Origin: an uncultured Sphingomonadaceae bacterium | Lineage (GTDB): Bacteria; Pseudomonadota; Alphaproteobacteria; Sphingomonadales; Sphingomonadaceae | Assembly (NCBI GenBank): GCA_913060895.1 | Contig: CAJXSN010000001.1 | Coordinates: 186,001 to 250,000 of the forward strand | Length of the DNA stretch: 64,000 bases | Direction of reading: 5' to 3' | Part shown: positions 18,224-29,494 of the stretch, piece by piece | Numbering within the stretch: position 1 is the stretch's first letter | Layout: each line of letters opens with the position of its first letter | The notes under the pieces: generated by a model | The model's input: only the letters and a program-made list of their open reading frames with translations | What the model was told of the DNA's origin: nothing | Database searches by the model: none | Program-made: the position numbers and the translations under genes

Positions 18224-19972
18224 TTACTGATTGTTCTGCCGCCCGAGGAAGCGTGGAATGTTCAGCGAACCACCATCTTCGTCGTCGTCATCATCGTCGT
18301 CATCCTTTGACGAGCCACCGCGTGAAAGGTTGGCCATGCGCTCGAACAGCGTACTGCCCCCCTCGTCCGCCGGTTTCTTTGACGCTGCGGGAGCAGGAGT
18401 TTGCGCTTTGGGGGGAACGGCACCGGCCTGCGCCTCTGCCCCGTCACCGCCGGCAATCAACTGGCGGCGGCGGCCGCTGCGAACAGGCTCGTCCTGACTG
18501 GCAAGCCGGTCGGCATCGAGCAGCAATTCATCGGCAGGCGCTTCAGAACCACCCAGATCCAGCGGCTCGGTATCATCCCCGGAAGCGTTCTGGGACGTCC
18601 CGGCTTTGGTGCCGACATTGTCCCAATCCTCGGCCTCGCCTGAATCGTCTGCCTTGTCGCCGAAGCCGTCATCGCTGTCTGCTCCGAAGACTGCATCGTC
18701 AGCGGGGTCGGTTAAACTGCGTTTATCGGAAGGCGCGTCGTCCTCTTCACCGCGCAGACCCGCGAGTGGATCCACGATGCCATCGACATCGGCGTCCTCT
18801 TCCTCTTCCCCATCGTCGAACGATGTATCGGCCGAAGCAGCGCTCAGGCCCAGACCAGCCATGCCGGATGGCACAGCACTAGCCGGTTTCGCACTTTCAT
18901 CCGCATCCGCTGTGCCATCATCGCTAGGCAGATCGAGGACGGGGCGGCGCGGAGCCTTGCCGGAGCCGAGCGACATCGAGCGATTGCTACCGGCGGAACT
19001 GCCTTCGCTACCCTCGATCCCGGTGGCCACCACCGAAACGCGGATTTTTCCATCGAGATCGGGATTGAATGCCGAACCCCAGATGATGTTCGCTTCCTCG
19101 TCGACCAGTTCGCGGATGTGGTTCGCGGCCTCGTCCACTTCCAGCAGCTTCATATCCTCGCCGCCGATGATGGAGATGATAACACCCTTCGCGCCTGCCA
19201 TCGACACACCGTCGAGCAGCGGATTGGCAATGGCACGTTCGGCAGCTTCCAGAGCGCGGTTCTCGCCGTCACCCTCGCCGGTGCCCATCATCGCCTTGCC
19301 CATTTCCTCCATCACCGATTTCACATCGGCAAAGTCGAGGTTGATAAGGCCCGGCATTACCATCAGATCGGTGATCGAGCGGACACCCTGCTGCAGCACT
19401 TCGTCGGCCAGCTGGAACGCCTGTTTGAAGGTCGTGTCCGCCTTGGCAATCAGGAACAGGTTCTGGTTGGGGATGACGATCAGGGTATCGACATGGCGCT
19501 GCAGTTCCTCGATCCCTGCTTCGGCAGCGCGCATGCGGCGCGTGCCTTCGAACAGGAACGGCTTGGTCACGACGCCCACGGTCAGCACACCCATATTGCG
19601 CGCCGCCTCGGCAATCACGGGCGCAGCACCTGTACCGGTACCGCCGCCCATGCCGGCAGCGATGAAGCACATGTTCACCCCGTCCAGCAGATCTTCGATT
19701 TCCTTGGAGGTTTCTTCCGCCGCAGCCTTGCCCACTTCAGGCCGCGATCCGGCACCCAGCCCGCCGGTGATTTCCGGCCCGAGCTGAACCCGCGCCTCTG
19801 CCGAGGAATTGTTGAGCGCCTGCGCGTCGGTATTGGCGACGACGAATTCGACGCCCTCAATCCCTGCATCGATCATGTTGCCGATGGCGTTTCCGCCTGC
19901 GCCGCCGACACCGATAACGGTGATTTTGGGGCGCAGCTCGTCGGTGGTCGCAGGGCCGATATTGATACTCAT
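18224..19972 (-). CDS. ftsZ: Cell division protein FtsZ with long acidic C-terminal linker
   Basis: [37 protein letters not shown] tubulin signature; C-terminal peptide [10 protein letters not shown]. Confidence 0.97.
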   Translation of the reverse strand: MSINIGPATTDELRPKITVIGVGGAGGNAIGNMIDAGIEGVEFVVANTDAQALNNSSAEARVQLGPEITGGLGAGSRPEVGKAAAEETSKEIEDLLDGVNMCFIAAGMGGGTGTGAAPVIAEAARNMGVLTVGVVTKPFLFEGTRRMRAAEAGIEELQRHVDTLIVIPNQNLFLIAKADTTFKQAFQLADEVLQQGVRSITDLMVMPGLINLDFADVKSVMEEMGKAMMGTGEGDGENRALEAAERAIANPLLDGVSMAGAKGVIISIIGGEDMKLLEVDEAANHIRELVDEEANIIWGSAFNPDLDGKIRVSVVATGIEGSEGSSAGSNRSMSLGSGKAPRRPVLDLPSDDGTADADESAKPASAVPSGMAGLGLSAASADTSFDDGEEEEDADVDGIVDPLAGLRGEEDDAPSDKRSLTDPADDAVFGADSDDGFGDKADDSGEAEDWDNVGTKAGTSQNASGDDTEPLDLGGSEAPADELLLDADRLASQDEPVRSGRRRQLIAGGDGAEAQAGAVPPKAQTPAPAASKKPADEGGSTLFERMANLSRGGSSKDDDDDDDDEDGGSLNIPRFLGRQNNQ

Positions 19973-20117
19973 TTCAAATTTACTCCACGCGCGAAGGGCA
20001 CGTTTTCTTGCTTCAACTCCAGTGTGTCACACAAGCGACATACCCTGCACTGTTTGTCCACGGCTTTTCCACAGCACTGACTACAGCTTCACGATCTTCC
20101 TGTCTCCGCCCGGCAGC

Positions 20118-21374
20118 TCAAAAATACTCGCGCGATGCCTTCAGGACCCGTTTTACCAAAGCCATTCCGCCATAGCGGACCGTTTCCTGCACATTGCTTT
20201 CGATAGACCGGATGTCCATCGGATCGCGCGCGGCATAGAGGCACAGGCCCGCCAGAGTGGTGAAACCCGGCGTTGCATGGGCATCGGGCAGACCGCGCAT
20301 ACCGGCCGGTTTGCCGATCCGCACCGGGCGACCAAGAGCCCCTTGCGCAAATTCCGCGATCCCCGCCAGTTCCGCGCCGCCGCCGGTCAGCACAACCTGC
20401 CCGCCCCGCGTGGCGCCGAAATCGAACGATTTGAAAACCCTGTTGATCTCGTCCGTCAGACGGGAAACCTGGCTGGTCACGACGGATACGAGTTCCGCCC
20501 GGCTGATCTTGTCTGCTTCCGGTGCGCCATCGACCTGCGCCACAAGCGGCAGCATCTCGCGGTGGTCGGACGGGCTGGCAATGGCCGAACCGGCCACACA
20601 TTTCAGCCGCTCTGCCTGAAACCGCCGGATACCGAAATCACCGGCAATGGCATCGGTGATATCGCCCGATCCGAAGGGTATGGAATGCAGCGCACGCAGC
20701 ATACCGTTTTCGAAAATCGAAACATTGGTGATTTCGCTGCCAATCTCGACAACTGCGGTACCCAGCTCCCGTTCTTCAGGGCTGAGGCAGGCTTCCGCGC
20801 AGGCGATCGGCGCGGCTACAACCGCTTCGACCGACAAATGCGCGCCCTCGACCGCATCGCGCAAATTCTTCACCGGAGCCCCATCGGCGAGCATGACGTG
20901 AATATCCACGCCCAGCCGTTCTGCATGCAGGCCCTTCGGGTCAACCGCACCATGCGCGCCGTCCAGCGTGTATTGCGCAGGCTGGGCATGCAGCACCATT
21001 TTACCGTCGGGCTGGATGGTGTCTCTGGCAGAAAGCAGCAAATGCTGAATATCCTCGCCTTCGATCCGGCGTCCTCCAACGGGCACTTCCACCTGACTGA
21101 CCCTGTTGGCCAGGCCTGCGCCCGAACATCCGACCCAAACACTGGCAATGCCGGTTCCGGCGCTTTTCTCGGCCCGTTCCACCACATCGCGGATGGCGTA
21201 GGTGGCCGCAGCCATATCCACGATATAGCCGCCCCGCACACCCTGGCTGGCGCGGTGGCCGGAGCCAAGCACGATAAGCTCCCCGGATTCCGACTGGCCG
21301 AGAATCATTGCCGAAATGCGGAATGATCCGATGTTCACTGCGCCAAATACGCGGGAAATACGCGGAAGCCCCAT
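20118..21374 (-). CDS. ftsA: Cell division protein FtsA
   Basis: GLPRISRVFGAVNIGSFRISAMI; VVLTGGGAELAGIAEFAQGALGRPVRIGKP actin-like ATPase motifs; between ftsQ and ftsZ. Confidence 0.94.
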   Translation of the reverse strand: MGLPRISRVFGAVNIGSFRISAMILGQSESGELIVLGSGHRASQGVRGGYIVDMAAATYAIRDVVERAEKSAGTGIASVWVGCSGAGLANRVSQVEVPVGGRRIEGEDIQHLLLSARDTIQPDGKMVLHAQPAQYTLDGAHGAVDPKGLHAERLGVDIHVMLADGAPVKNLRDAVEGAHLSVEAVVAAPIACAEACLSPEERELGTAVVEIGSEITNVSIFENGMLRALHSIPFGSGDITDAIAGDFGIRRFQAERLKCVAGSAIASPSDHREMLPLVAQVDGAPEADKISRAELVSVVTSQVSRLTDEINRVFKSFDFGATRGGQVVLTGGGAELAGIAEFAQGALGRPVRIGKPAGMRGLPDAHATPGFTTLAGLCLYAARDPMDIRSIESNVQETVRYGGMALVKRVLKASREYF

Positions 21375-22279
21375 CAGTTGACGCTCCCTTCACCCAGAAC
21401 CCGCGCAGCGCGGCCCGGCACACGCATATAAATGCGTTCCGGTGCCCGCATATCGAAGGTTGCAACCTTGCCGCCCAGCAGGCGGTTCTGCCCGTCCAGC
21501 CTTGCGAACTGGATCAGCGCAGTGGCAGCGTCTTTTTCCCCCTGCGGCAGGGCAAGCACCTGATCGGTGGTGAACGTCAGGTTCCAGCGGCGATTGCCGA
21601 CCCATTCGGCATGCGCCACCTTGCTGCGCAGGGCAGGCGCGGTTTCCAGCAGCGTTCCCAAATTTGCCACCTGTTTGGCAGCGCCCGGCCCTTCTACCGC
21701 CAGCATTCCTTTTGCATTCTCGGCTGTGATCGGCTCCAGCTCTTCACCGGTGGCGTCGATCAGAACCAGATGATCGGGTTTGCGCAGCACGGCATGCGGC
21801 GTACGCTCGACCACGTCGATGGACAGCACATCGGGCAACTGGCGCGACACGCGGGCATCCTGCACCCAGGGCAAAGCGACCAGCTCTGCGCGCAGTTCGT
21901 CCAGATCGACCAGCGGCATGGGCCGGTCCCGCTGGGCCAGTGCCCGCTCGTATATCTTCAGTTCGTTCATCCGCTCTACGCCCGTAACGCGCACCCGGCG
22001 CACTTCGAACCCGGCATCGCTGGCCAGCTTGGCAACCTCGTTCTGTGCCAGGGCAGGCACGCCTGCCAGACTGGCAATAAACCATGCGAGCGCAGCTGCC
22101 CCGCCGATAATGATGGTGAGGAATATCCGGTGCAGCTGATCTTCATCGAATGGCAACAGGGCCAGCGCGCGGTTCAGCCCGCCTTGCGTGCGGGTTCGCG
22201 CAGTGCGGGCCTTGGTCGCACGGGACTTGGCCGCAGCCGAACGGCGCACACCTGTCGTCTTGCGTTTAACCGTTCCCAT
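21374..22279 (-). CDS. ftsQ: Cell division protein FtsQ (POTRA domain)
   Basis: Basic N-tail, TM, POTRA-like FEVRRVRVTGVERMNE...LVALPWVQDARVSRQLPDVLSIDVVERTPHAV; start ATG 22279. Confidence 0.9.
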   Translation of the reverse strand: MGTVKRKTTGVRRSAAAKSRATKARTARTRTQGGLNRALALLPFDEDQLHRIFLTIIIGGAAALAWFIASLAGVPALAQNEVAKLASDAGFEVRRVRVTGVERMNELKIYERALAQRDRPMPLVDLDELRAELVALPWVQDARVSRQLPDVLSIDVVERTPHAVLRKPDHLVLIDATGEELEPITAENAKGMLAVEGPGAAKQVANLGTLLETAPALRSKVAHAEWVGNRRWNLTFTTDQVLALPQGEKDAATALIQFARLDGQNRLLGGKVATFDMRAPERIYMRVPGRAARVLGEGSVN

Positions 22280-23240
22280 TGCCGCCCCCTGCTTTCTTCT
22301 GCGCAAAATGGTCCAGCGCATCTTTCACAATTGCTTCGACCAGATCTTCGTAACTCATACCCGCAAACCGCGCCTGTTCCGGCACCAGGCTGAGCGGTGT
22401 CATGCCCGGCTGGGTGTTGGTTTCCAGCACGAACAAGCCGTCTTCACCCTGTTCGTCATCCCAGCGGTAATCCGTACGGCTGGTGCCCCGGCACCCCAGT
22501 ACCCGGTGCGCTTCCAGGGCATACCGTTTGCACAGCGCCGTAATGGTATCGGGAATGTCTGCCGGGCAGATGTGGTCCGTCATCCCGTCCGTATATTTTG
22601 CGTCGAAATCGTAGAACCCGCTTTTGGGGACCAGTTCCGTCACCGCCAGTGCCTGTCCACCGACAACCGCCGTGGTCAGCTCGCGCCCGCGAATGAAGGG
22701 CTCTGCCAGCAGAGACTCGAATTCCTGCCACGGGCCTTCTGCATCGCGGCGGATGGGGTTGCCGTAATCGCTCTGGTCGGTGACGATGGCGACCCCTACG
22801 GAGGAGCCTTCGTTGACCGGTTTGAGCACATAGGGGCGGGCCAGCGGGTCTTTCTCGAACAGCTCTGCCGACGGAACGATCCGTCCGCCGGGCATGGGAA
22901 TGCCGTGCGGGACCAGCGCCTGCTTCGTCAGTTCCTTGTCGATGGCAATTACCGACGTGGCGAGGCCCGAATGCGTGTACGGTACGCCCATCAGATCCAG
23001 CATCCCCTGCACCGTGCCATCTTCCCCCGGCACGCCGTGCAGCGCGTTGAACACCACATCGGGTGCAGCATCGGCAATGCGCGCCGCGACCTGCCGGTCC
23101 ATATCGATGCGCGTGACCCGGTGGCCGCGCGCCTCCAGCGCGTCGGCAACGCCGTTGCCGGACATCAGCGAAACGGGCCGTTCATTCGCCCAGCCGCCCA
23201 TCAGGACAGCGACGTGGAGTTTGGAACCGAGCACGCTCAT
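22266..23240 (-). CDS. ddl: D-alanine--D-alanine ligase
   Basis: VAVLMGGWANERPVSLMSGNGVADAL, HGVPGEDGTVQGMLDLMGVPYTHSG, VLETNTQPGMTPLSLVPEQA motifs. Confidence 0.95.
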   Translation of the reverse strand: MSVLGSKLHVAVLMGGWANERPVSLMSGNGVADALEARGHRVTRIDMDRQVAARIADAAPDVVFNALHGVPGEDGTVQGMLDLMGVPYTHSGLATSVIAIDKELTKQALVPHGIPMPGGRIVPSAELFEKDPLARPYVLKPVNEGSSVGVAIVTDQSDYGNPIRRDAEGPWQEFESLLAEPFIRGRELTTAVVGGQALAVTELVPKSGFYDFDAKYTDGMTDHICPADIPDTITALCKRYALEAHRVLGCRGTSRTDYRWDDEQGEDGLFVLETNTQPGMTPLSLVPEQARFAGMSYEDLVEAIVKDALDHFAQKKAGGGNGNG

Positions 23241-24211
23241 GGCCGCCCCACCCGCTTGATTTCCCATTCCAGCTGGACACCCGAATTCTGGTAAACGCGG
23301 GCGCGGACTTCTTCGCCCAGCCCTTCAATATCGGCGCTGGTTGCGCCGCCTGTATTGATCATGAAATTGGTATGTTTCTCACTCACCTGAGCGCCGCCCA
23401 GGGTCAGGCCGCGGCAACCGGCCGCATCGACCAGTTCCCACGCCTTATGGCCGTCAGGGTTTTTGAAGGTGGAGCCGCCCGTCTTGCTGCGGATCGGCTG
23501 CGAGTTCTCGCGCGCTTCGGCAATCCGGTCCATCTCAGCGCCAATCGCTTCGGGATCGCCAGCCTCGCCCTGAAAGCGGGCGGATACCACCACGCCTCTC
23601 TCCGGCAAGGCGGAATGGCGATAGGTGTATTCCAGATCCCCGGCGGGCAGAGTAATCAATTCGCCGCCCGGCATGATAACGTCGCAATCGATCAGGACGT
23701 CGGCGGTTTCATTACCATAGGCCCCACCATTCATCCGCACGAAGCCGCCCACCGTGCCGGGAATGCCGCGCAGGAATTCCAGCCCTGCGACACCGGCATC
23801 GCGCGCTGTGGAGGACACCAGAATGCCATGCGCCCCGCCGCCGCACATGACGACATGATCCGCGCCCACGGCAACATCGGCAAAGGGTTTGCCCAGACGG
23901 ATGACCACCCCGGGCACCCCGCCATCGCGAATGATGAGGTTGGAGCCAAGGCCCAGTGCCATCACCGGCATCGCGCCCGCCAACTGGTCGATAAACAGTT
24001 TCAGATCGGCGCGGTCCGCAGGTTCGAACAGCCAGTCGGCATTGCCGCCGCTTTTGAACCAGACCAGCTTTGCCAGCGGCGCATTTTTCGTCAGCGCACC
24101 GCGAATGCCGGCCATCGGTACGGGCGCATCCAGTGCGCCTTCGACACCGGCATCGGGTGCCTGACCGGTATCGTGCATGGCCCAATCGTCCGGCTGGTTG
24201 GCGGACATCAT
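23237..24211 (-). CDS. murB: UDP-N-acetylenolpyruvoylglucosamine reductase
   Basis: [71 protein letters not shown] motifs. Confidence 0.95.
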   Translation of the reverse strand: MMSANQPDDWAMHDTGQAPDAGVEGALDAPVPMAGIRGALTKNAPLAKLVWFKSGGNADWLFEPADRADLKLFIDQLAGAMPVMALGLGSNLIIRDGGVPGVVIRLGKPFADVAVGADHVVMCGGGAHGILVSSTARDAGVAGLEFLRGIPGTVGGFVRMNGGAYGNETADVLIDCDVIMPGGELITLPAGDLEYTYRHSALPERGVVVSARFQGEAGDPEAIGAEMDRIAEARENSQPIRSKTGGSTFKNPDGHKAWELVDAAGCRGLTLGGAQVSEKHTNFMINTGGATSADIEGLGEEVRARVYQNSGVQLEWEIKRVGRP

Positions 24212-25638
24212 GATTTGAGGTCCCGCTCGATCTGGGCGGGCAATTCGGCGGCCCACCGGGTGATATCACCCGCGCCCAGGCACACCACGATATCCCCTGC
24301 ACTGATGGTATCGGCCAAAATCGCAGACAGGGCCTGCTGGTCCTCTACGGTGGAGGCATTACGGTGCCCGCGCGAGGCCATTCCCGCCACCAGCGAAACG
24401 CTGCTCACACCATCCACCGGATCCTCTCCCGCCGCATAGACGGGGGTGACATAGACTGTGTCCGCTTCGTTGAAGCAGCTCTGGAAATCATCCATCAGAT
24501 CGCCAAGGCGCGAATAACGGTGCGGCTGCATCACGGCGATCACGCGGCCACCGCTGGCCCCTGCGCTTTCGCGCGCTGCGCTGAGCACGGCGGTAATTTC
24601 TACAGGGTGGTGGGCGTAATCGTCAATGATCCGCACCGTGCCGCCATCGACAGTGATTTCGCCTGTCTTCGTGAAGCGGCGACGCACACCGCCAAACGCG
24701 CCGAAGCCGTCGCGGATCACCTCGTCGGGGCAGCCCATTTCGATCGACACGGCAATCGCGGCCAGCGCGTTCTGGACATTGTGCCGGCCCGGCATGGGCA
24801 AGCGCACGCCTTCGATCCGGCGGTCTTCCTCTCCGCGCTGGCGAACGATGACATCGAAGGTGTTGCCGCCCTCGTCGGGCAGAATATTCACGCCGCAAAT
24901 ATCGGCCTGGAGAGAGAAGCCATAGGTCAGCACGCGCCGGTCGCGCACCTGCCCGATCACGGCCTGAACCTCGGGATGGTCGATGCACAGGATCGCCGCA
25001 CCGTAGAACGGCACATTGTGGATGAATTCCACAAATGCGCGCTTCACCCCGTCGAAATCGCCGTAATGGTCCAGATGCTCGGGATCGATATTGGTGACCA
25101 CTGCGATGGTCCCGTCCAATCGCAGGAAGCTGCCGTCGCTCTCGTCGGCTTCCACCACCATCCAGTCGGAATCGCCCAGACGCGCGTTGGAGCCATATTG
25201 TTCGATGATCCCGCCATTGATGACGGTGGGATCGATCCCGCCCTTGTCGAGCACTGCGGCAATCATGCTGGTCGTTGTCGTCTTGCCGTGCGTACCGGCC
25301 ACCGCAACGGTGCTTTTCAAACGCATCAGCTCGGCGAGCATTTCTGCCCGGCGCACCACCGGCGTGCGGTTGTCCAGCGCAGCGGCGACTTCGGGGTTGG
25401 TCCGGCGCACGGCGGTGGAGATGACGACAACGCCCGCCCCTTCCACATTCTCGCGCTCGTGGCCGATTTTCACCGCAATGCCCCGTTCGCGCAGGCGCTC
25501 CACCGTGGGGCTTTCGCTCAGATCACTGCCCTGAACGGTGTAGCCCAGGTTGTGCATCACTTCGGCAATGCCGGACATGCCGATCCCGCCGATGCCGACG
25601 AAGTGAACCACACCTATATCTGTCGGAGCGGCGCGCAT
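24208..25638 (-). CDS. murC: UDP-N-acetylmuramate--L-alanine ligase
   Basis: ATG at 25638 ([28 protein letters not shown]) inside longer [21 protein letters not shown]-loop. Confidence 0.95.
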   Translation of the reverse strand: MRAAPTDIGVVHFVGIGGIGMSGIAEVMHNLGYTVQGSDLSESPTVERLRERGIAVKIGHERENVEGAGVVVISTAVRRTNPEVAAALDNRTPVVRRAEMLAELMRLKSTVAVAGTHGKTTTTSMIAAVLDKGGIDPTVINGGIIEQYGSNARLGDSDWMVVEADESDGSFLRLDGTIAVVTNIDPEHLDHYGDFDGVKRAFVEFIHNVPFYGAAILCIDHPEVQAVIGQVRDRRVLTYGFSLQADICGVNILPDEGGNTFDVIVRQRGEEDRRIEGVRLPMPGRHNVQNALAAIAVSIEMGCPDEVIRDGFGAFGGVRRRFTKTGEITVDGGTVRIIDDYAHHPVEITAVLSAARESAGASGGRVIAVMQPHRYSRLGDLMDDFQSCFNEADTVYVTPVYAAGEDPVDGVSSVSLVAGMASRGHRNASTVEDQQALSAILADTISAGDIVVCLGAGDITRWAAELPAQIERDLKS

Positions 25639-26876
25639 CAGGTGTCGCTGCCCCGCGCACGGCCGGTTGCAGAGGCGGGCCGCGCCTTCGCTGGCTGGCT
25701 GGCCCCGCGCGCGTTGTTCGCGCCCACCTTGATAACATCCATCATTTCCGCCCCGCCGAAACTTTCCATCAGATCGGCAAGGTCTTCCACCGCGCGCGGC
25801 CGCCCGCAATTCCAGGCCGCATGGGCGGCATTGGCCAGAGTGTCCGGACGCTGGCCCAGCACCTGCACCTGCTTGGCCAGTTCCTTGGCGGTGAACTTGT
25901 CCTCGCGGATCATGCGGGCGCCGCCGCTCTGGACCATTTCGCGCGTATTCGCTGCCTGATGATCGTCGGTCGCAATCGCCAGCGGGACCAGAATGGCAGG
26001 CCGTCCTACCGCCGTCAGTTCGGCGATGGTGGAGGCTCCGGCGCGCCCGATAAAGATATGCGCGCCGGACAGGCGCGTGGCCATATCCTCGAAATATGTG
26101 CCCAGCTCTGCCGGGATGCCGTGATTGCGGTAGCGTTCGCGCACCGCGTCCAGATCTTCGGGGCGGCATTGCTGCGTAATCTGCAAACGCTGGCGCAGCG
26201 CGGGCGGCAACATGGCCAGCCCGTCGGGTACAACCTCGCTCAAAATTCGCGCGCCCTGGCTGCCGCCAGTGACCAGCACTTTCAGCAGGCCGTCCTCGCT
26301 CGGCGCGGCGAAATCCTCTTCCCGCAAGGCGCGCACTTTGGGGCGCACGGGATTGCCGACCAGATGGACCTTGCCCGCATATTTGTCCGCAAGCCGCTTC
26401 ACATCGGGATAGGCGGTGGCAATCGCCTGCACCCGTCCGGCCAGCATCCGGTTGACCCGGCCCAGTACAGCGTTCTGTTCATGCACGAGGCTGGGAATTT
26501 CCGCCGATGTCGCGGCCAGCAGCGCAGGTGCAGCCGGATAACCGCCAAAGCCGATCACCGCGCTGGGCTGAAAACTTTCAAACAGGCGCAGCGCCATGCG
26601 CCGCCCTTCCATCAAAGCCTTGATCGCAGCGGGCCAGCGCAACGGGTTCTTGCCAAACCGCCCGGCGGGAATGACATGGGCCGGCAGAAAATCGGGCTTG
26701 CCCGGTATCTGCGCACCGCGCGCATCGGTCATCAGCGCAACATGGTGTCCACGCCGCTCAAGCTCTGTCGCAAGGGCAAAGGCCGGCAGCATATGGCCGC
26801 CGGTCCCGCCAGCAGCCAGAACATAATGCCGACTGGCGCCTGCCCGGGCTTTCGTATCGTGCGCGGCGGATGTCAT
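25638..26876 (-). CDS. murG: UDP-N-acetylglucosamine--N-acetylmuramyl-(pentapeptide) pyrophosphoryl-undecaprenol GlcNAc transferase
   Basis: ATG at 26876: [69 protein letters not shown]. Confidence 0.95.
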   Translation of the reverse strand: MTSAAHDTKARAGASRHYVLAAGGTGGHMLPAFALATELERRGHHVALMTDARGAQIPGKPDFLPAHVIPAGRFGKNPLRWPAAIKALMEGRRMALRLFESFQPSAVIGFGGYPAAPALLAATSAEIPSLVHEQNAVLGRVNRMLAGRVQAIATAYPDVKRLADKYAGKVHLVGNPVRPKVRALREEDFAAPSEDGLLKVLVTGGSQGARILSEVVPDGLAMLPPALRQRLQITQQCRPEDLDAVRERYRNHGIPAELGTYFEDMATRLSGAHIFIGRAGASTIAELTAVGRPAILVPLAIATDDHQAANTREMVQSGGARMIREDKFTAKELAKQVQVLGQRPDTLANAAHAAWNCGRPRAVEDLADLMESFGGAEMMDVIKVGANNARGASQPAKARPASATGRARGSDT

Positions 26877-28099
26877 CGTACAGATTCCTTGTTGGCCAAG
26901 CGGTTCGCAAGACCCGGCGTCTCCCGGGTCAGGAAGGGGTTGCGCCGCGTCATCGCCAGCAGCAGCCCGACCGTCAGACATACGGCGATGGTGGACGAAC
27001 CGCCATAGCTCACCAGAGGCAACGTCATACCTTTCGACGGGAAAAGCTGCAGATTGACCAGAATGTTGATGAACGCCTGCCCCCCGATCTGTGCGGTCAG
27101 CCCCGCTGCGGCGAGCAGGGCGAACAGGTCTTCCTCGTCCGCCAGCCGCACCAGAGCGCGGCCGACGATCGCCAGGAACAGGATCACGATCAAAGCGCAC
27201 CAGATCAGGCCGAATTCCTCGCCAATGACGGAAAAGATGTAATCCGTATGCGCCTCTGGCAGGGTCATCTTGCGTTCGCCAAGCCAGAAACCTGCGCCGA
27301 ACCATCCGCCCGACAGCAGCGTGCGCTGGGCCAGATCGACATGATCGAACGCCGTGCCGCCGCCAAAAAACGCATCGATCCGCGTGCGGGCATTGCCATA
27401 GAAGAAATACGCTGTCGCCAAGAGAGCCACACTGGCCAGCACCAGCGCGGCGATCTTCTTGAACGACACGCCCGACAGCGTCACCAGCACAAACCAAACG
27501 CCGCCAAACAGGATGGTCGCCCCCAGATTGGGCTGGAGCATCAGCAGCAGCCCGACAAAGGCGGCGATACCCGACACCACTGCCAATACCGGCAGGCCGG
27601 GATCGCGCAGCCGCCAGCTGAGCACCCATGCCAGCAAAATCGCAAAGCCCGGTTTGAGAAATTCCGAAGGCTGGAACCCGATACCGAAACGCAGCCAGCG
27701 CCGTGCCCCGTTCACTTCATGGCCGATCAACGGGACCAGCATCAACGCGCCGATCATCGCAACCGCCAGCAGGACACCGATCCGCCGGGCGTTCTCGCGC
27801 GACAGCAGGGACGCACCGATCAGCACCGCCAGCCCCATGATTTCCCAGCGGATATGCGCCCAGAAAAAATAGAGGTCGGGCAATGTGACTTCGCTGGTCG
27901 ACAACCGCCGTGCAGTGGAAGGCGAAGCCGCAGCAACAGCCGCCGCCCCGATTGCCATCAGGGCAAGGACGAGGAACAGCAGCACCCGGTCCACCTCGCG
28001 CCACCATATCTTCATGTCTGATGTGCGCGATCCGCCAAACGGGTCCGGGCTGCCAACGGGCCGCGCCGCGACGGGCGTAGTGCGTATCGAACTTGTCAC
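26873..28099 (-). CDS. ftsW: Lipid II polymerase / SEDS protein FtsW
   Basis: Multi-TM; NGARRWLRFGIGFQPSEFLKPGFAILLAW and NLQLFPSKGMTLPLVSYGGSS SEDS motifs. Confidence 0.95.
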   Translation of the reverse strand: MTSSIRTTPVAARPVGSPDPFGGSRTSDMKIWWREVDRVLLFLVLALMAIGAAAVAAASPSTARRLSTSEVTLPDLYFFWAHIRWEIMGLAVLIGASLLSRENARRIGVLLAVAMIGALMLVPLIGHEVNGARRWLRFGIGFQPSEFLKPGFAILLAWVLSWRLRDPGLPVLAVVSGIAAFVGLLLMLQPNLGATILFGGVWFVLVTLSGVSFKKIAALVLASVALLATAYFFYGNARTRIDAFFGGGTAFDHVDLAQRTLLSGGWFGAGFWLGERKMTLPEAHTDYIFSVIGEEFGLIWCALIVILFLAIVGRALVRLADEEDLFALLAAAGLTAQIGGQAFINILVNLQLFPSKGMTLPLVSYGGSSTIAVCLTVGLLLAMTRRNPFLTRETPGLANRLANKESVR

Positions 28100-29487
28100 G
28101 GGGTTTGTCCGCCGGCGAAAAGTGGTTTGGCCAGGCTCAGCTCGTGCCCTTCAGGCAGATCGCAGCCGGTGATCGCACCCACTATCTGGCGAAAATGTTC
28201 GCCCCGTTTTTCGAAATCGCGGAACTGGTCGAAGCTGGCGCAGGCCGGGGCCAGCAATACGACATCGCCGGGTTTGGCCGCTTCGGCTGCCTGTTTTACC
28301 GCTTCGCAGATCAGCTCGCATTGTTCGACAGGGACACGGCCCTGCAACAATTCCGCAAAGCGCGGACCGGCTTCTCCGATCGTGTAGGCGGCAGCGACAT
28401 TGGGCAGTTGCCCCTCGCATTCGCCCAGCCCGTCCTCCTTTGCCAGACCGCCGACGATCCAGTGGATGCGCGGGCTGCTGCCGGCAGGCCATGCGGCCAG
28501 GGCCGGTGCGGCAGAGGCGGCGTTGGTCGCCTTGCTGTCATTGATAAACAGCACGTCGTCATGGGTGCAGACCACTTCCATCCGGTGCGGCAATCCGGCG
28601 AAGGATTGCATGGCCGGTTCCCACTGATCGGGCGTCACGCCCATCGCTTCTGCCAGCGTAATCGCTGCCGCCGCGTTTTGCAGGTTATGCGGGCCCTGCA
28701 GGGCAGGCCAGTCCTGCTGCATATCCGCCAGTTTCTGCGGCTCCAGACAGACCGCCAGACCATGCGGGCGACGCTCTGCCGCAGCTTCCCGGAATGCGCG
28801 GGTGGTGGCATCCTGACAGCCAAAGACGGCAAATTGCCCCGTGCCCTGCATCGCCATCAGGCGGCTTTTGGAAAAGGCGTAGCCTTCGAACCCGTCATAC
28901 CGGTCCAGATGGTCGGGCGTAACATTCAGCAGCACCGCCGCTTCGCAGGCGAGCGAGCGGGTCAGATCGATCTGGTAACTCGACAACTCCAGCACATAGA
29001 CGCCCGCGCCATTATTGTTCGGCGTCAGCGGGTCTTCGCCCAGTATCGGCAGGCCGATATTGCCGCCCATCCGGCACGGCACGCCCGCCTGTTCCAGAAT
29101 ATGTGTGGTCAGCGCGGTGGTGGTCGATTTGCCATTGGTGCCGGTAATTCCGATCACACGGTGCGGCGGCAGATCGGCGCGGGCCTGCGCGAACAGTTCG
29201 ATATCGCCGATGACCGGCACCCCGAAGCGCGCCGCCCTTTCCACGATCGGATGGGTGTTGAGCGGCACTCCGGGGGAAACGACCACCGCGTCATACCCGG
29301 TCAGATCCAGCGTCAGCAGATCGGCGATTTCGGCGCGGCCCGCCAGCGCTTCACGCGGTTCTTCCTGCCGGTCCCACGCGGTGACCTGCGCACCACTTGC
29401 CAGCAGGGCCTCCGCCGCCGCCATTCCCGAGCGGGCGAGGCCAAGAATGGCGTAACGCTTCCCGGAAAAGGCGGGGGAGGTTATCAT
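28096..29487 (-). CDS. murD: UDP-N-acetylmuramoyl-L-alanine--D-glutamate ligase
   Basis: VIGITGTNGKSTTTALTTHIL and INDSKATNAASAAPALAAW motifs. Confidence 0.95.
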   Translation of the reverse strand: MITSPAFSGKRYAILGLARSGMAAAEALLASGAQVTAWDRQEEPREALAGRAEIADLLTLDLTGYDAVVVSPGVPLNTHPIVERAARFGVPVIGDIELFAQARADLPPHRVIGITGTNGKSTTTALTTHILEQAGVPCRMGGNIGLPILGEDPLTPNNNGAGVYVLELSSYQIDLTRSLACEAAVLLNVTPDHLDRYDGFEGYAFSKSRLMAMQGTGQFAVFGCQDATTRAFREAAAERRPHGLAVCLEPQKLADMQQDWPALQGPHNLQNAAAAITLAEAMGVTPDQWEPAMQSFAGLPHRMEVVCTHDDVLFINDSKATNAASAAPALAAWPAGSSPRIHWIVGGLAKEDGLGECEGQLPNVAAAYTIGEAGPRFAELLQGRVPVEQCELICEAVKQAAEAAKPGDVVLLAPACASFDQFRDFEKRGEHFRQIVGAITGCDLPEGHELSLAKPLFAGGQTP

Positions 29488-29494
29488 GCGCCTG

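Noticed and set aside
18280-18306. GTC/ATC trinucleotide run as a possible microsatellite or regulatory repeat
   Set aside because: It is the coding DNA for the FtsZ Asp run and follows the reading frame; reported with the FtsZ linker instead.
18606-19787. 393-aa Ser-rich + strand ORF opposite ftsZ
   Set aside because: Ser-rich composition is the antisense image of Asp/Gly/Ala codons in ftsZ.
24364-25959. 531-aa + strand ORF opposite murC/murG
   Set aside because: Antisense frame of conserved enzymes; His/Ala/Arg-rich with no domain signature.
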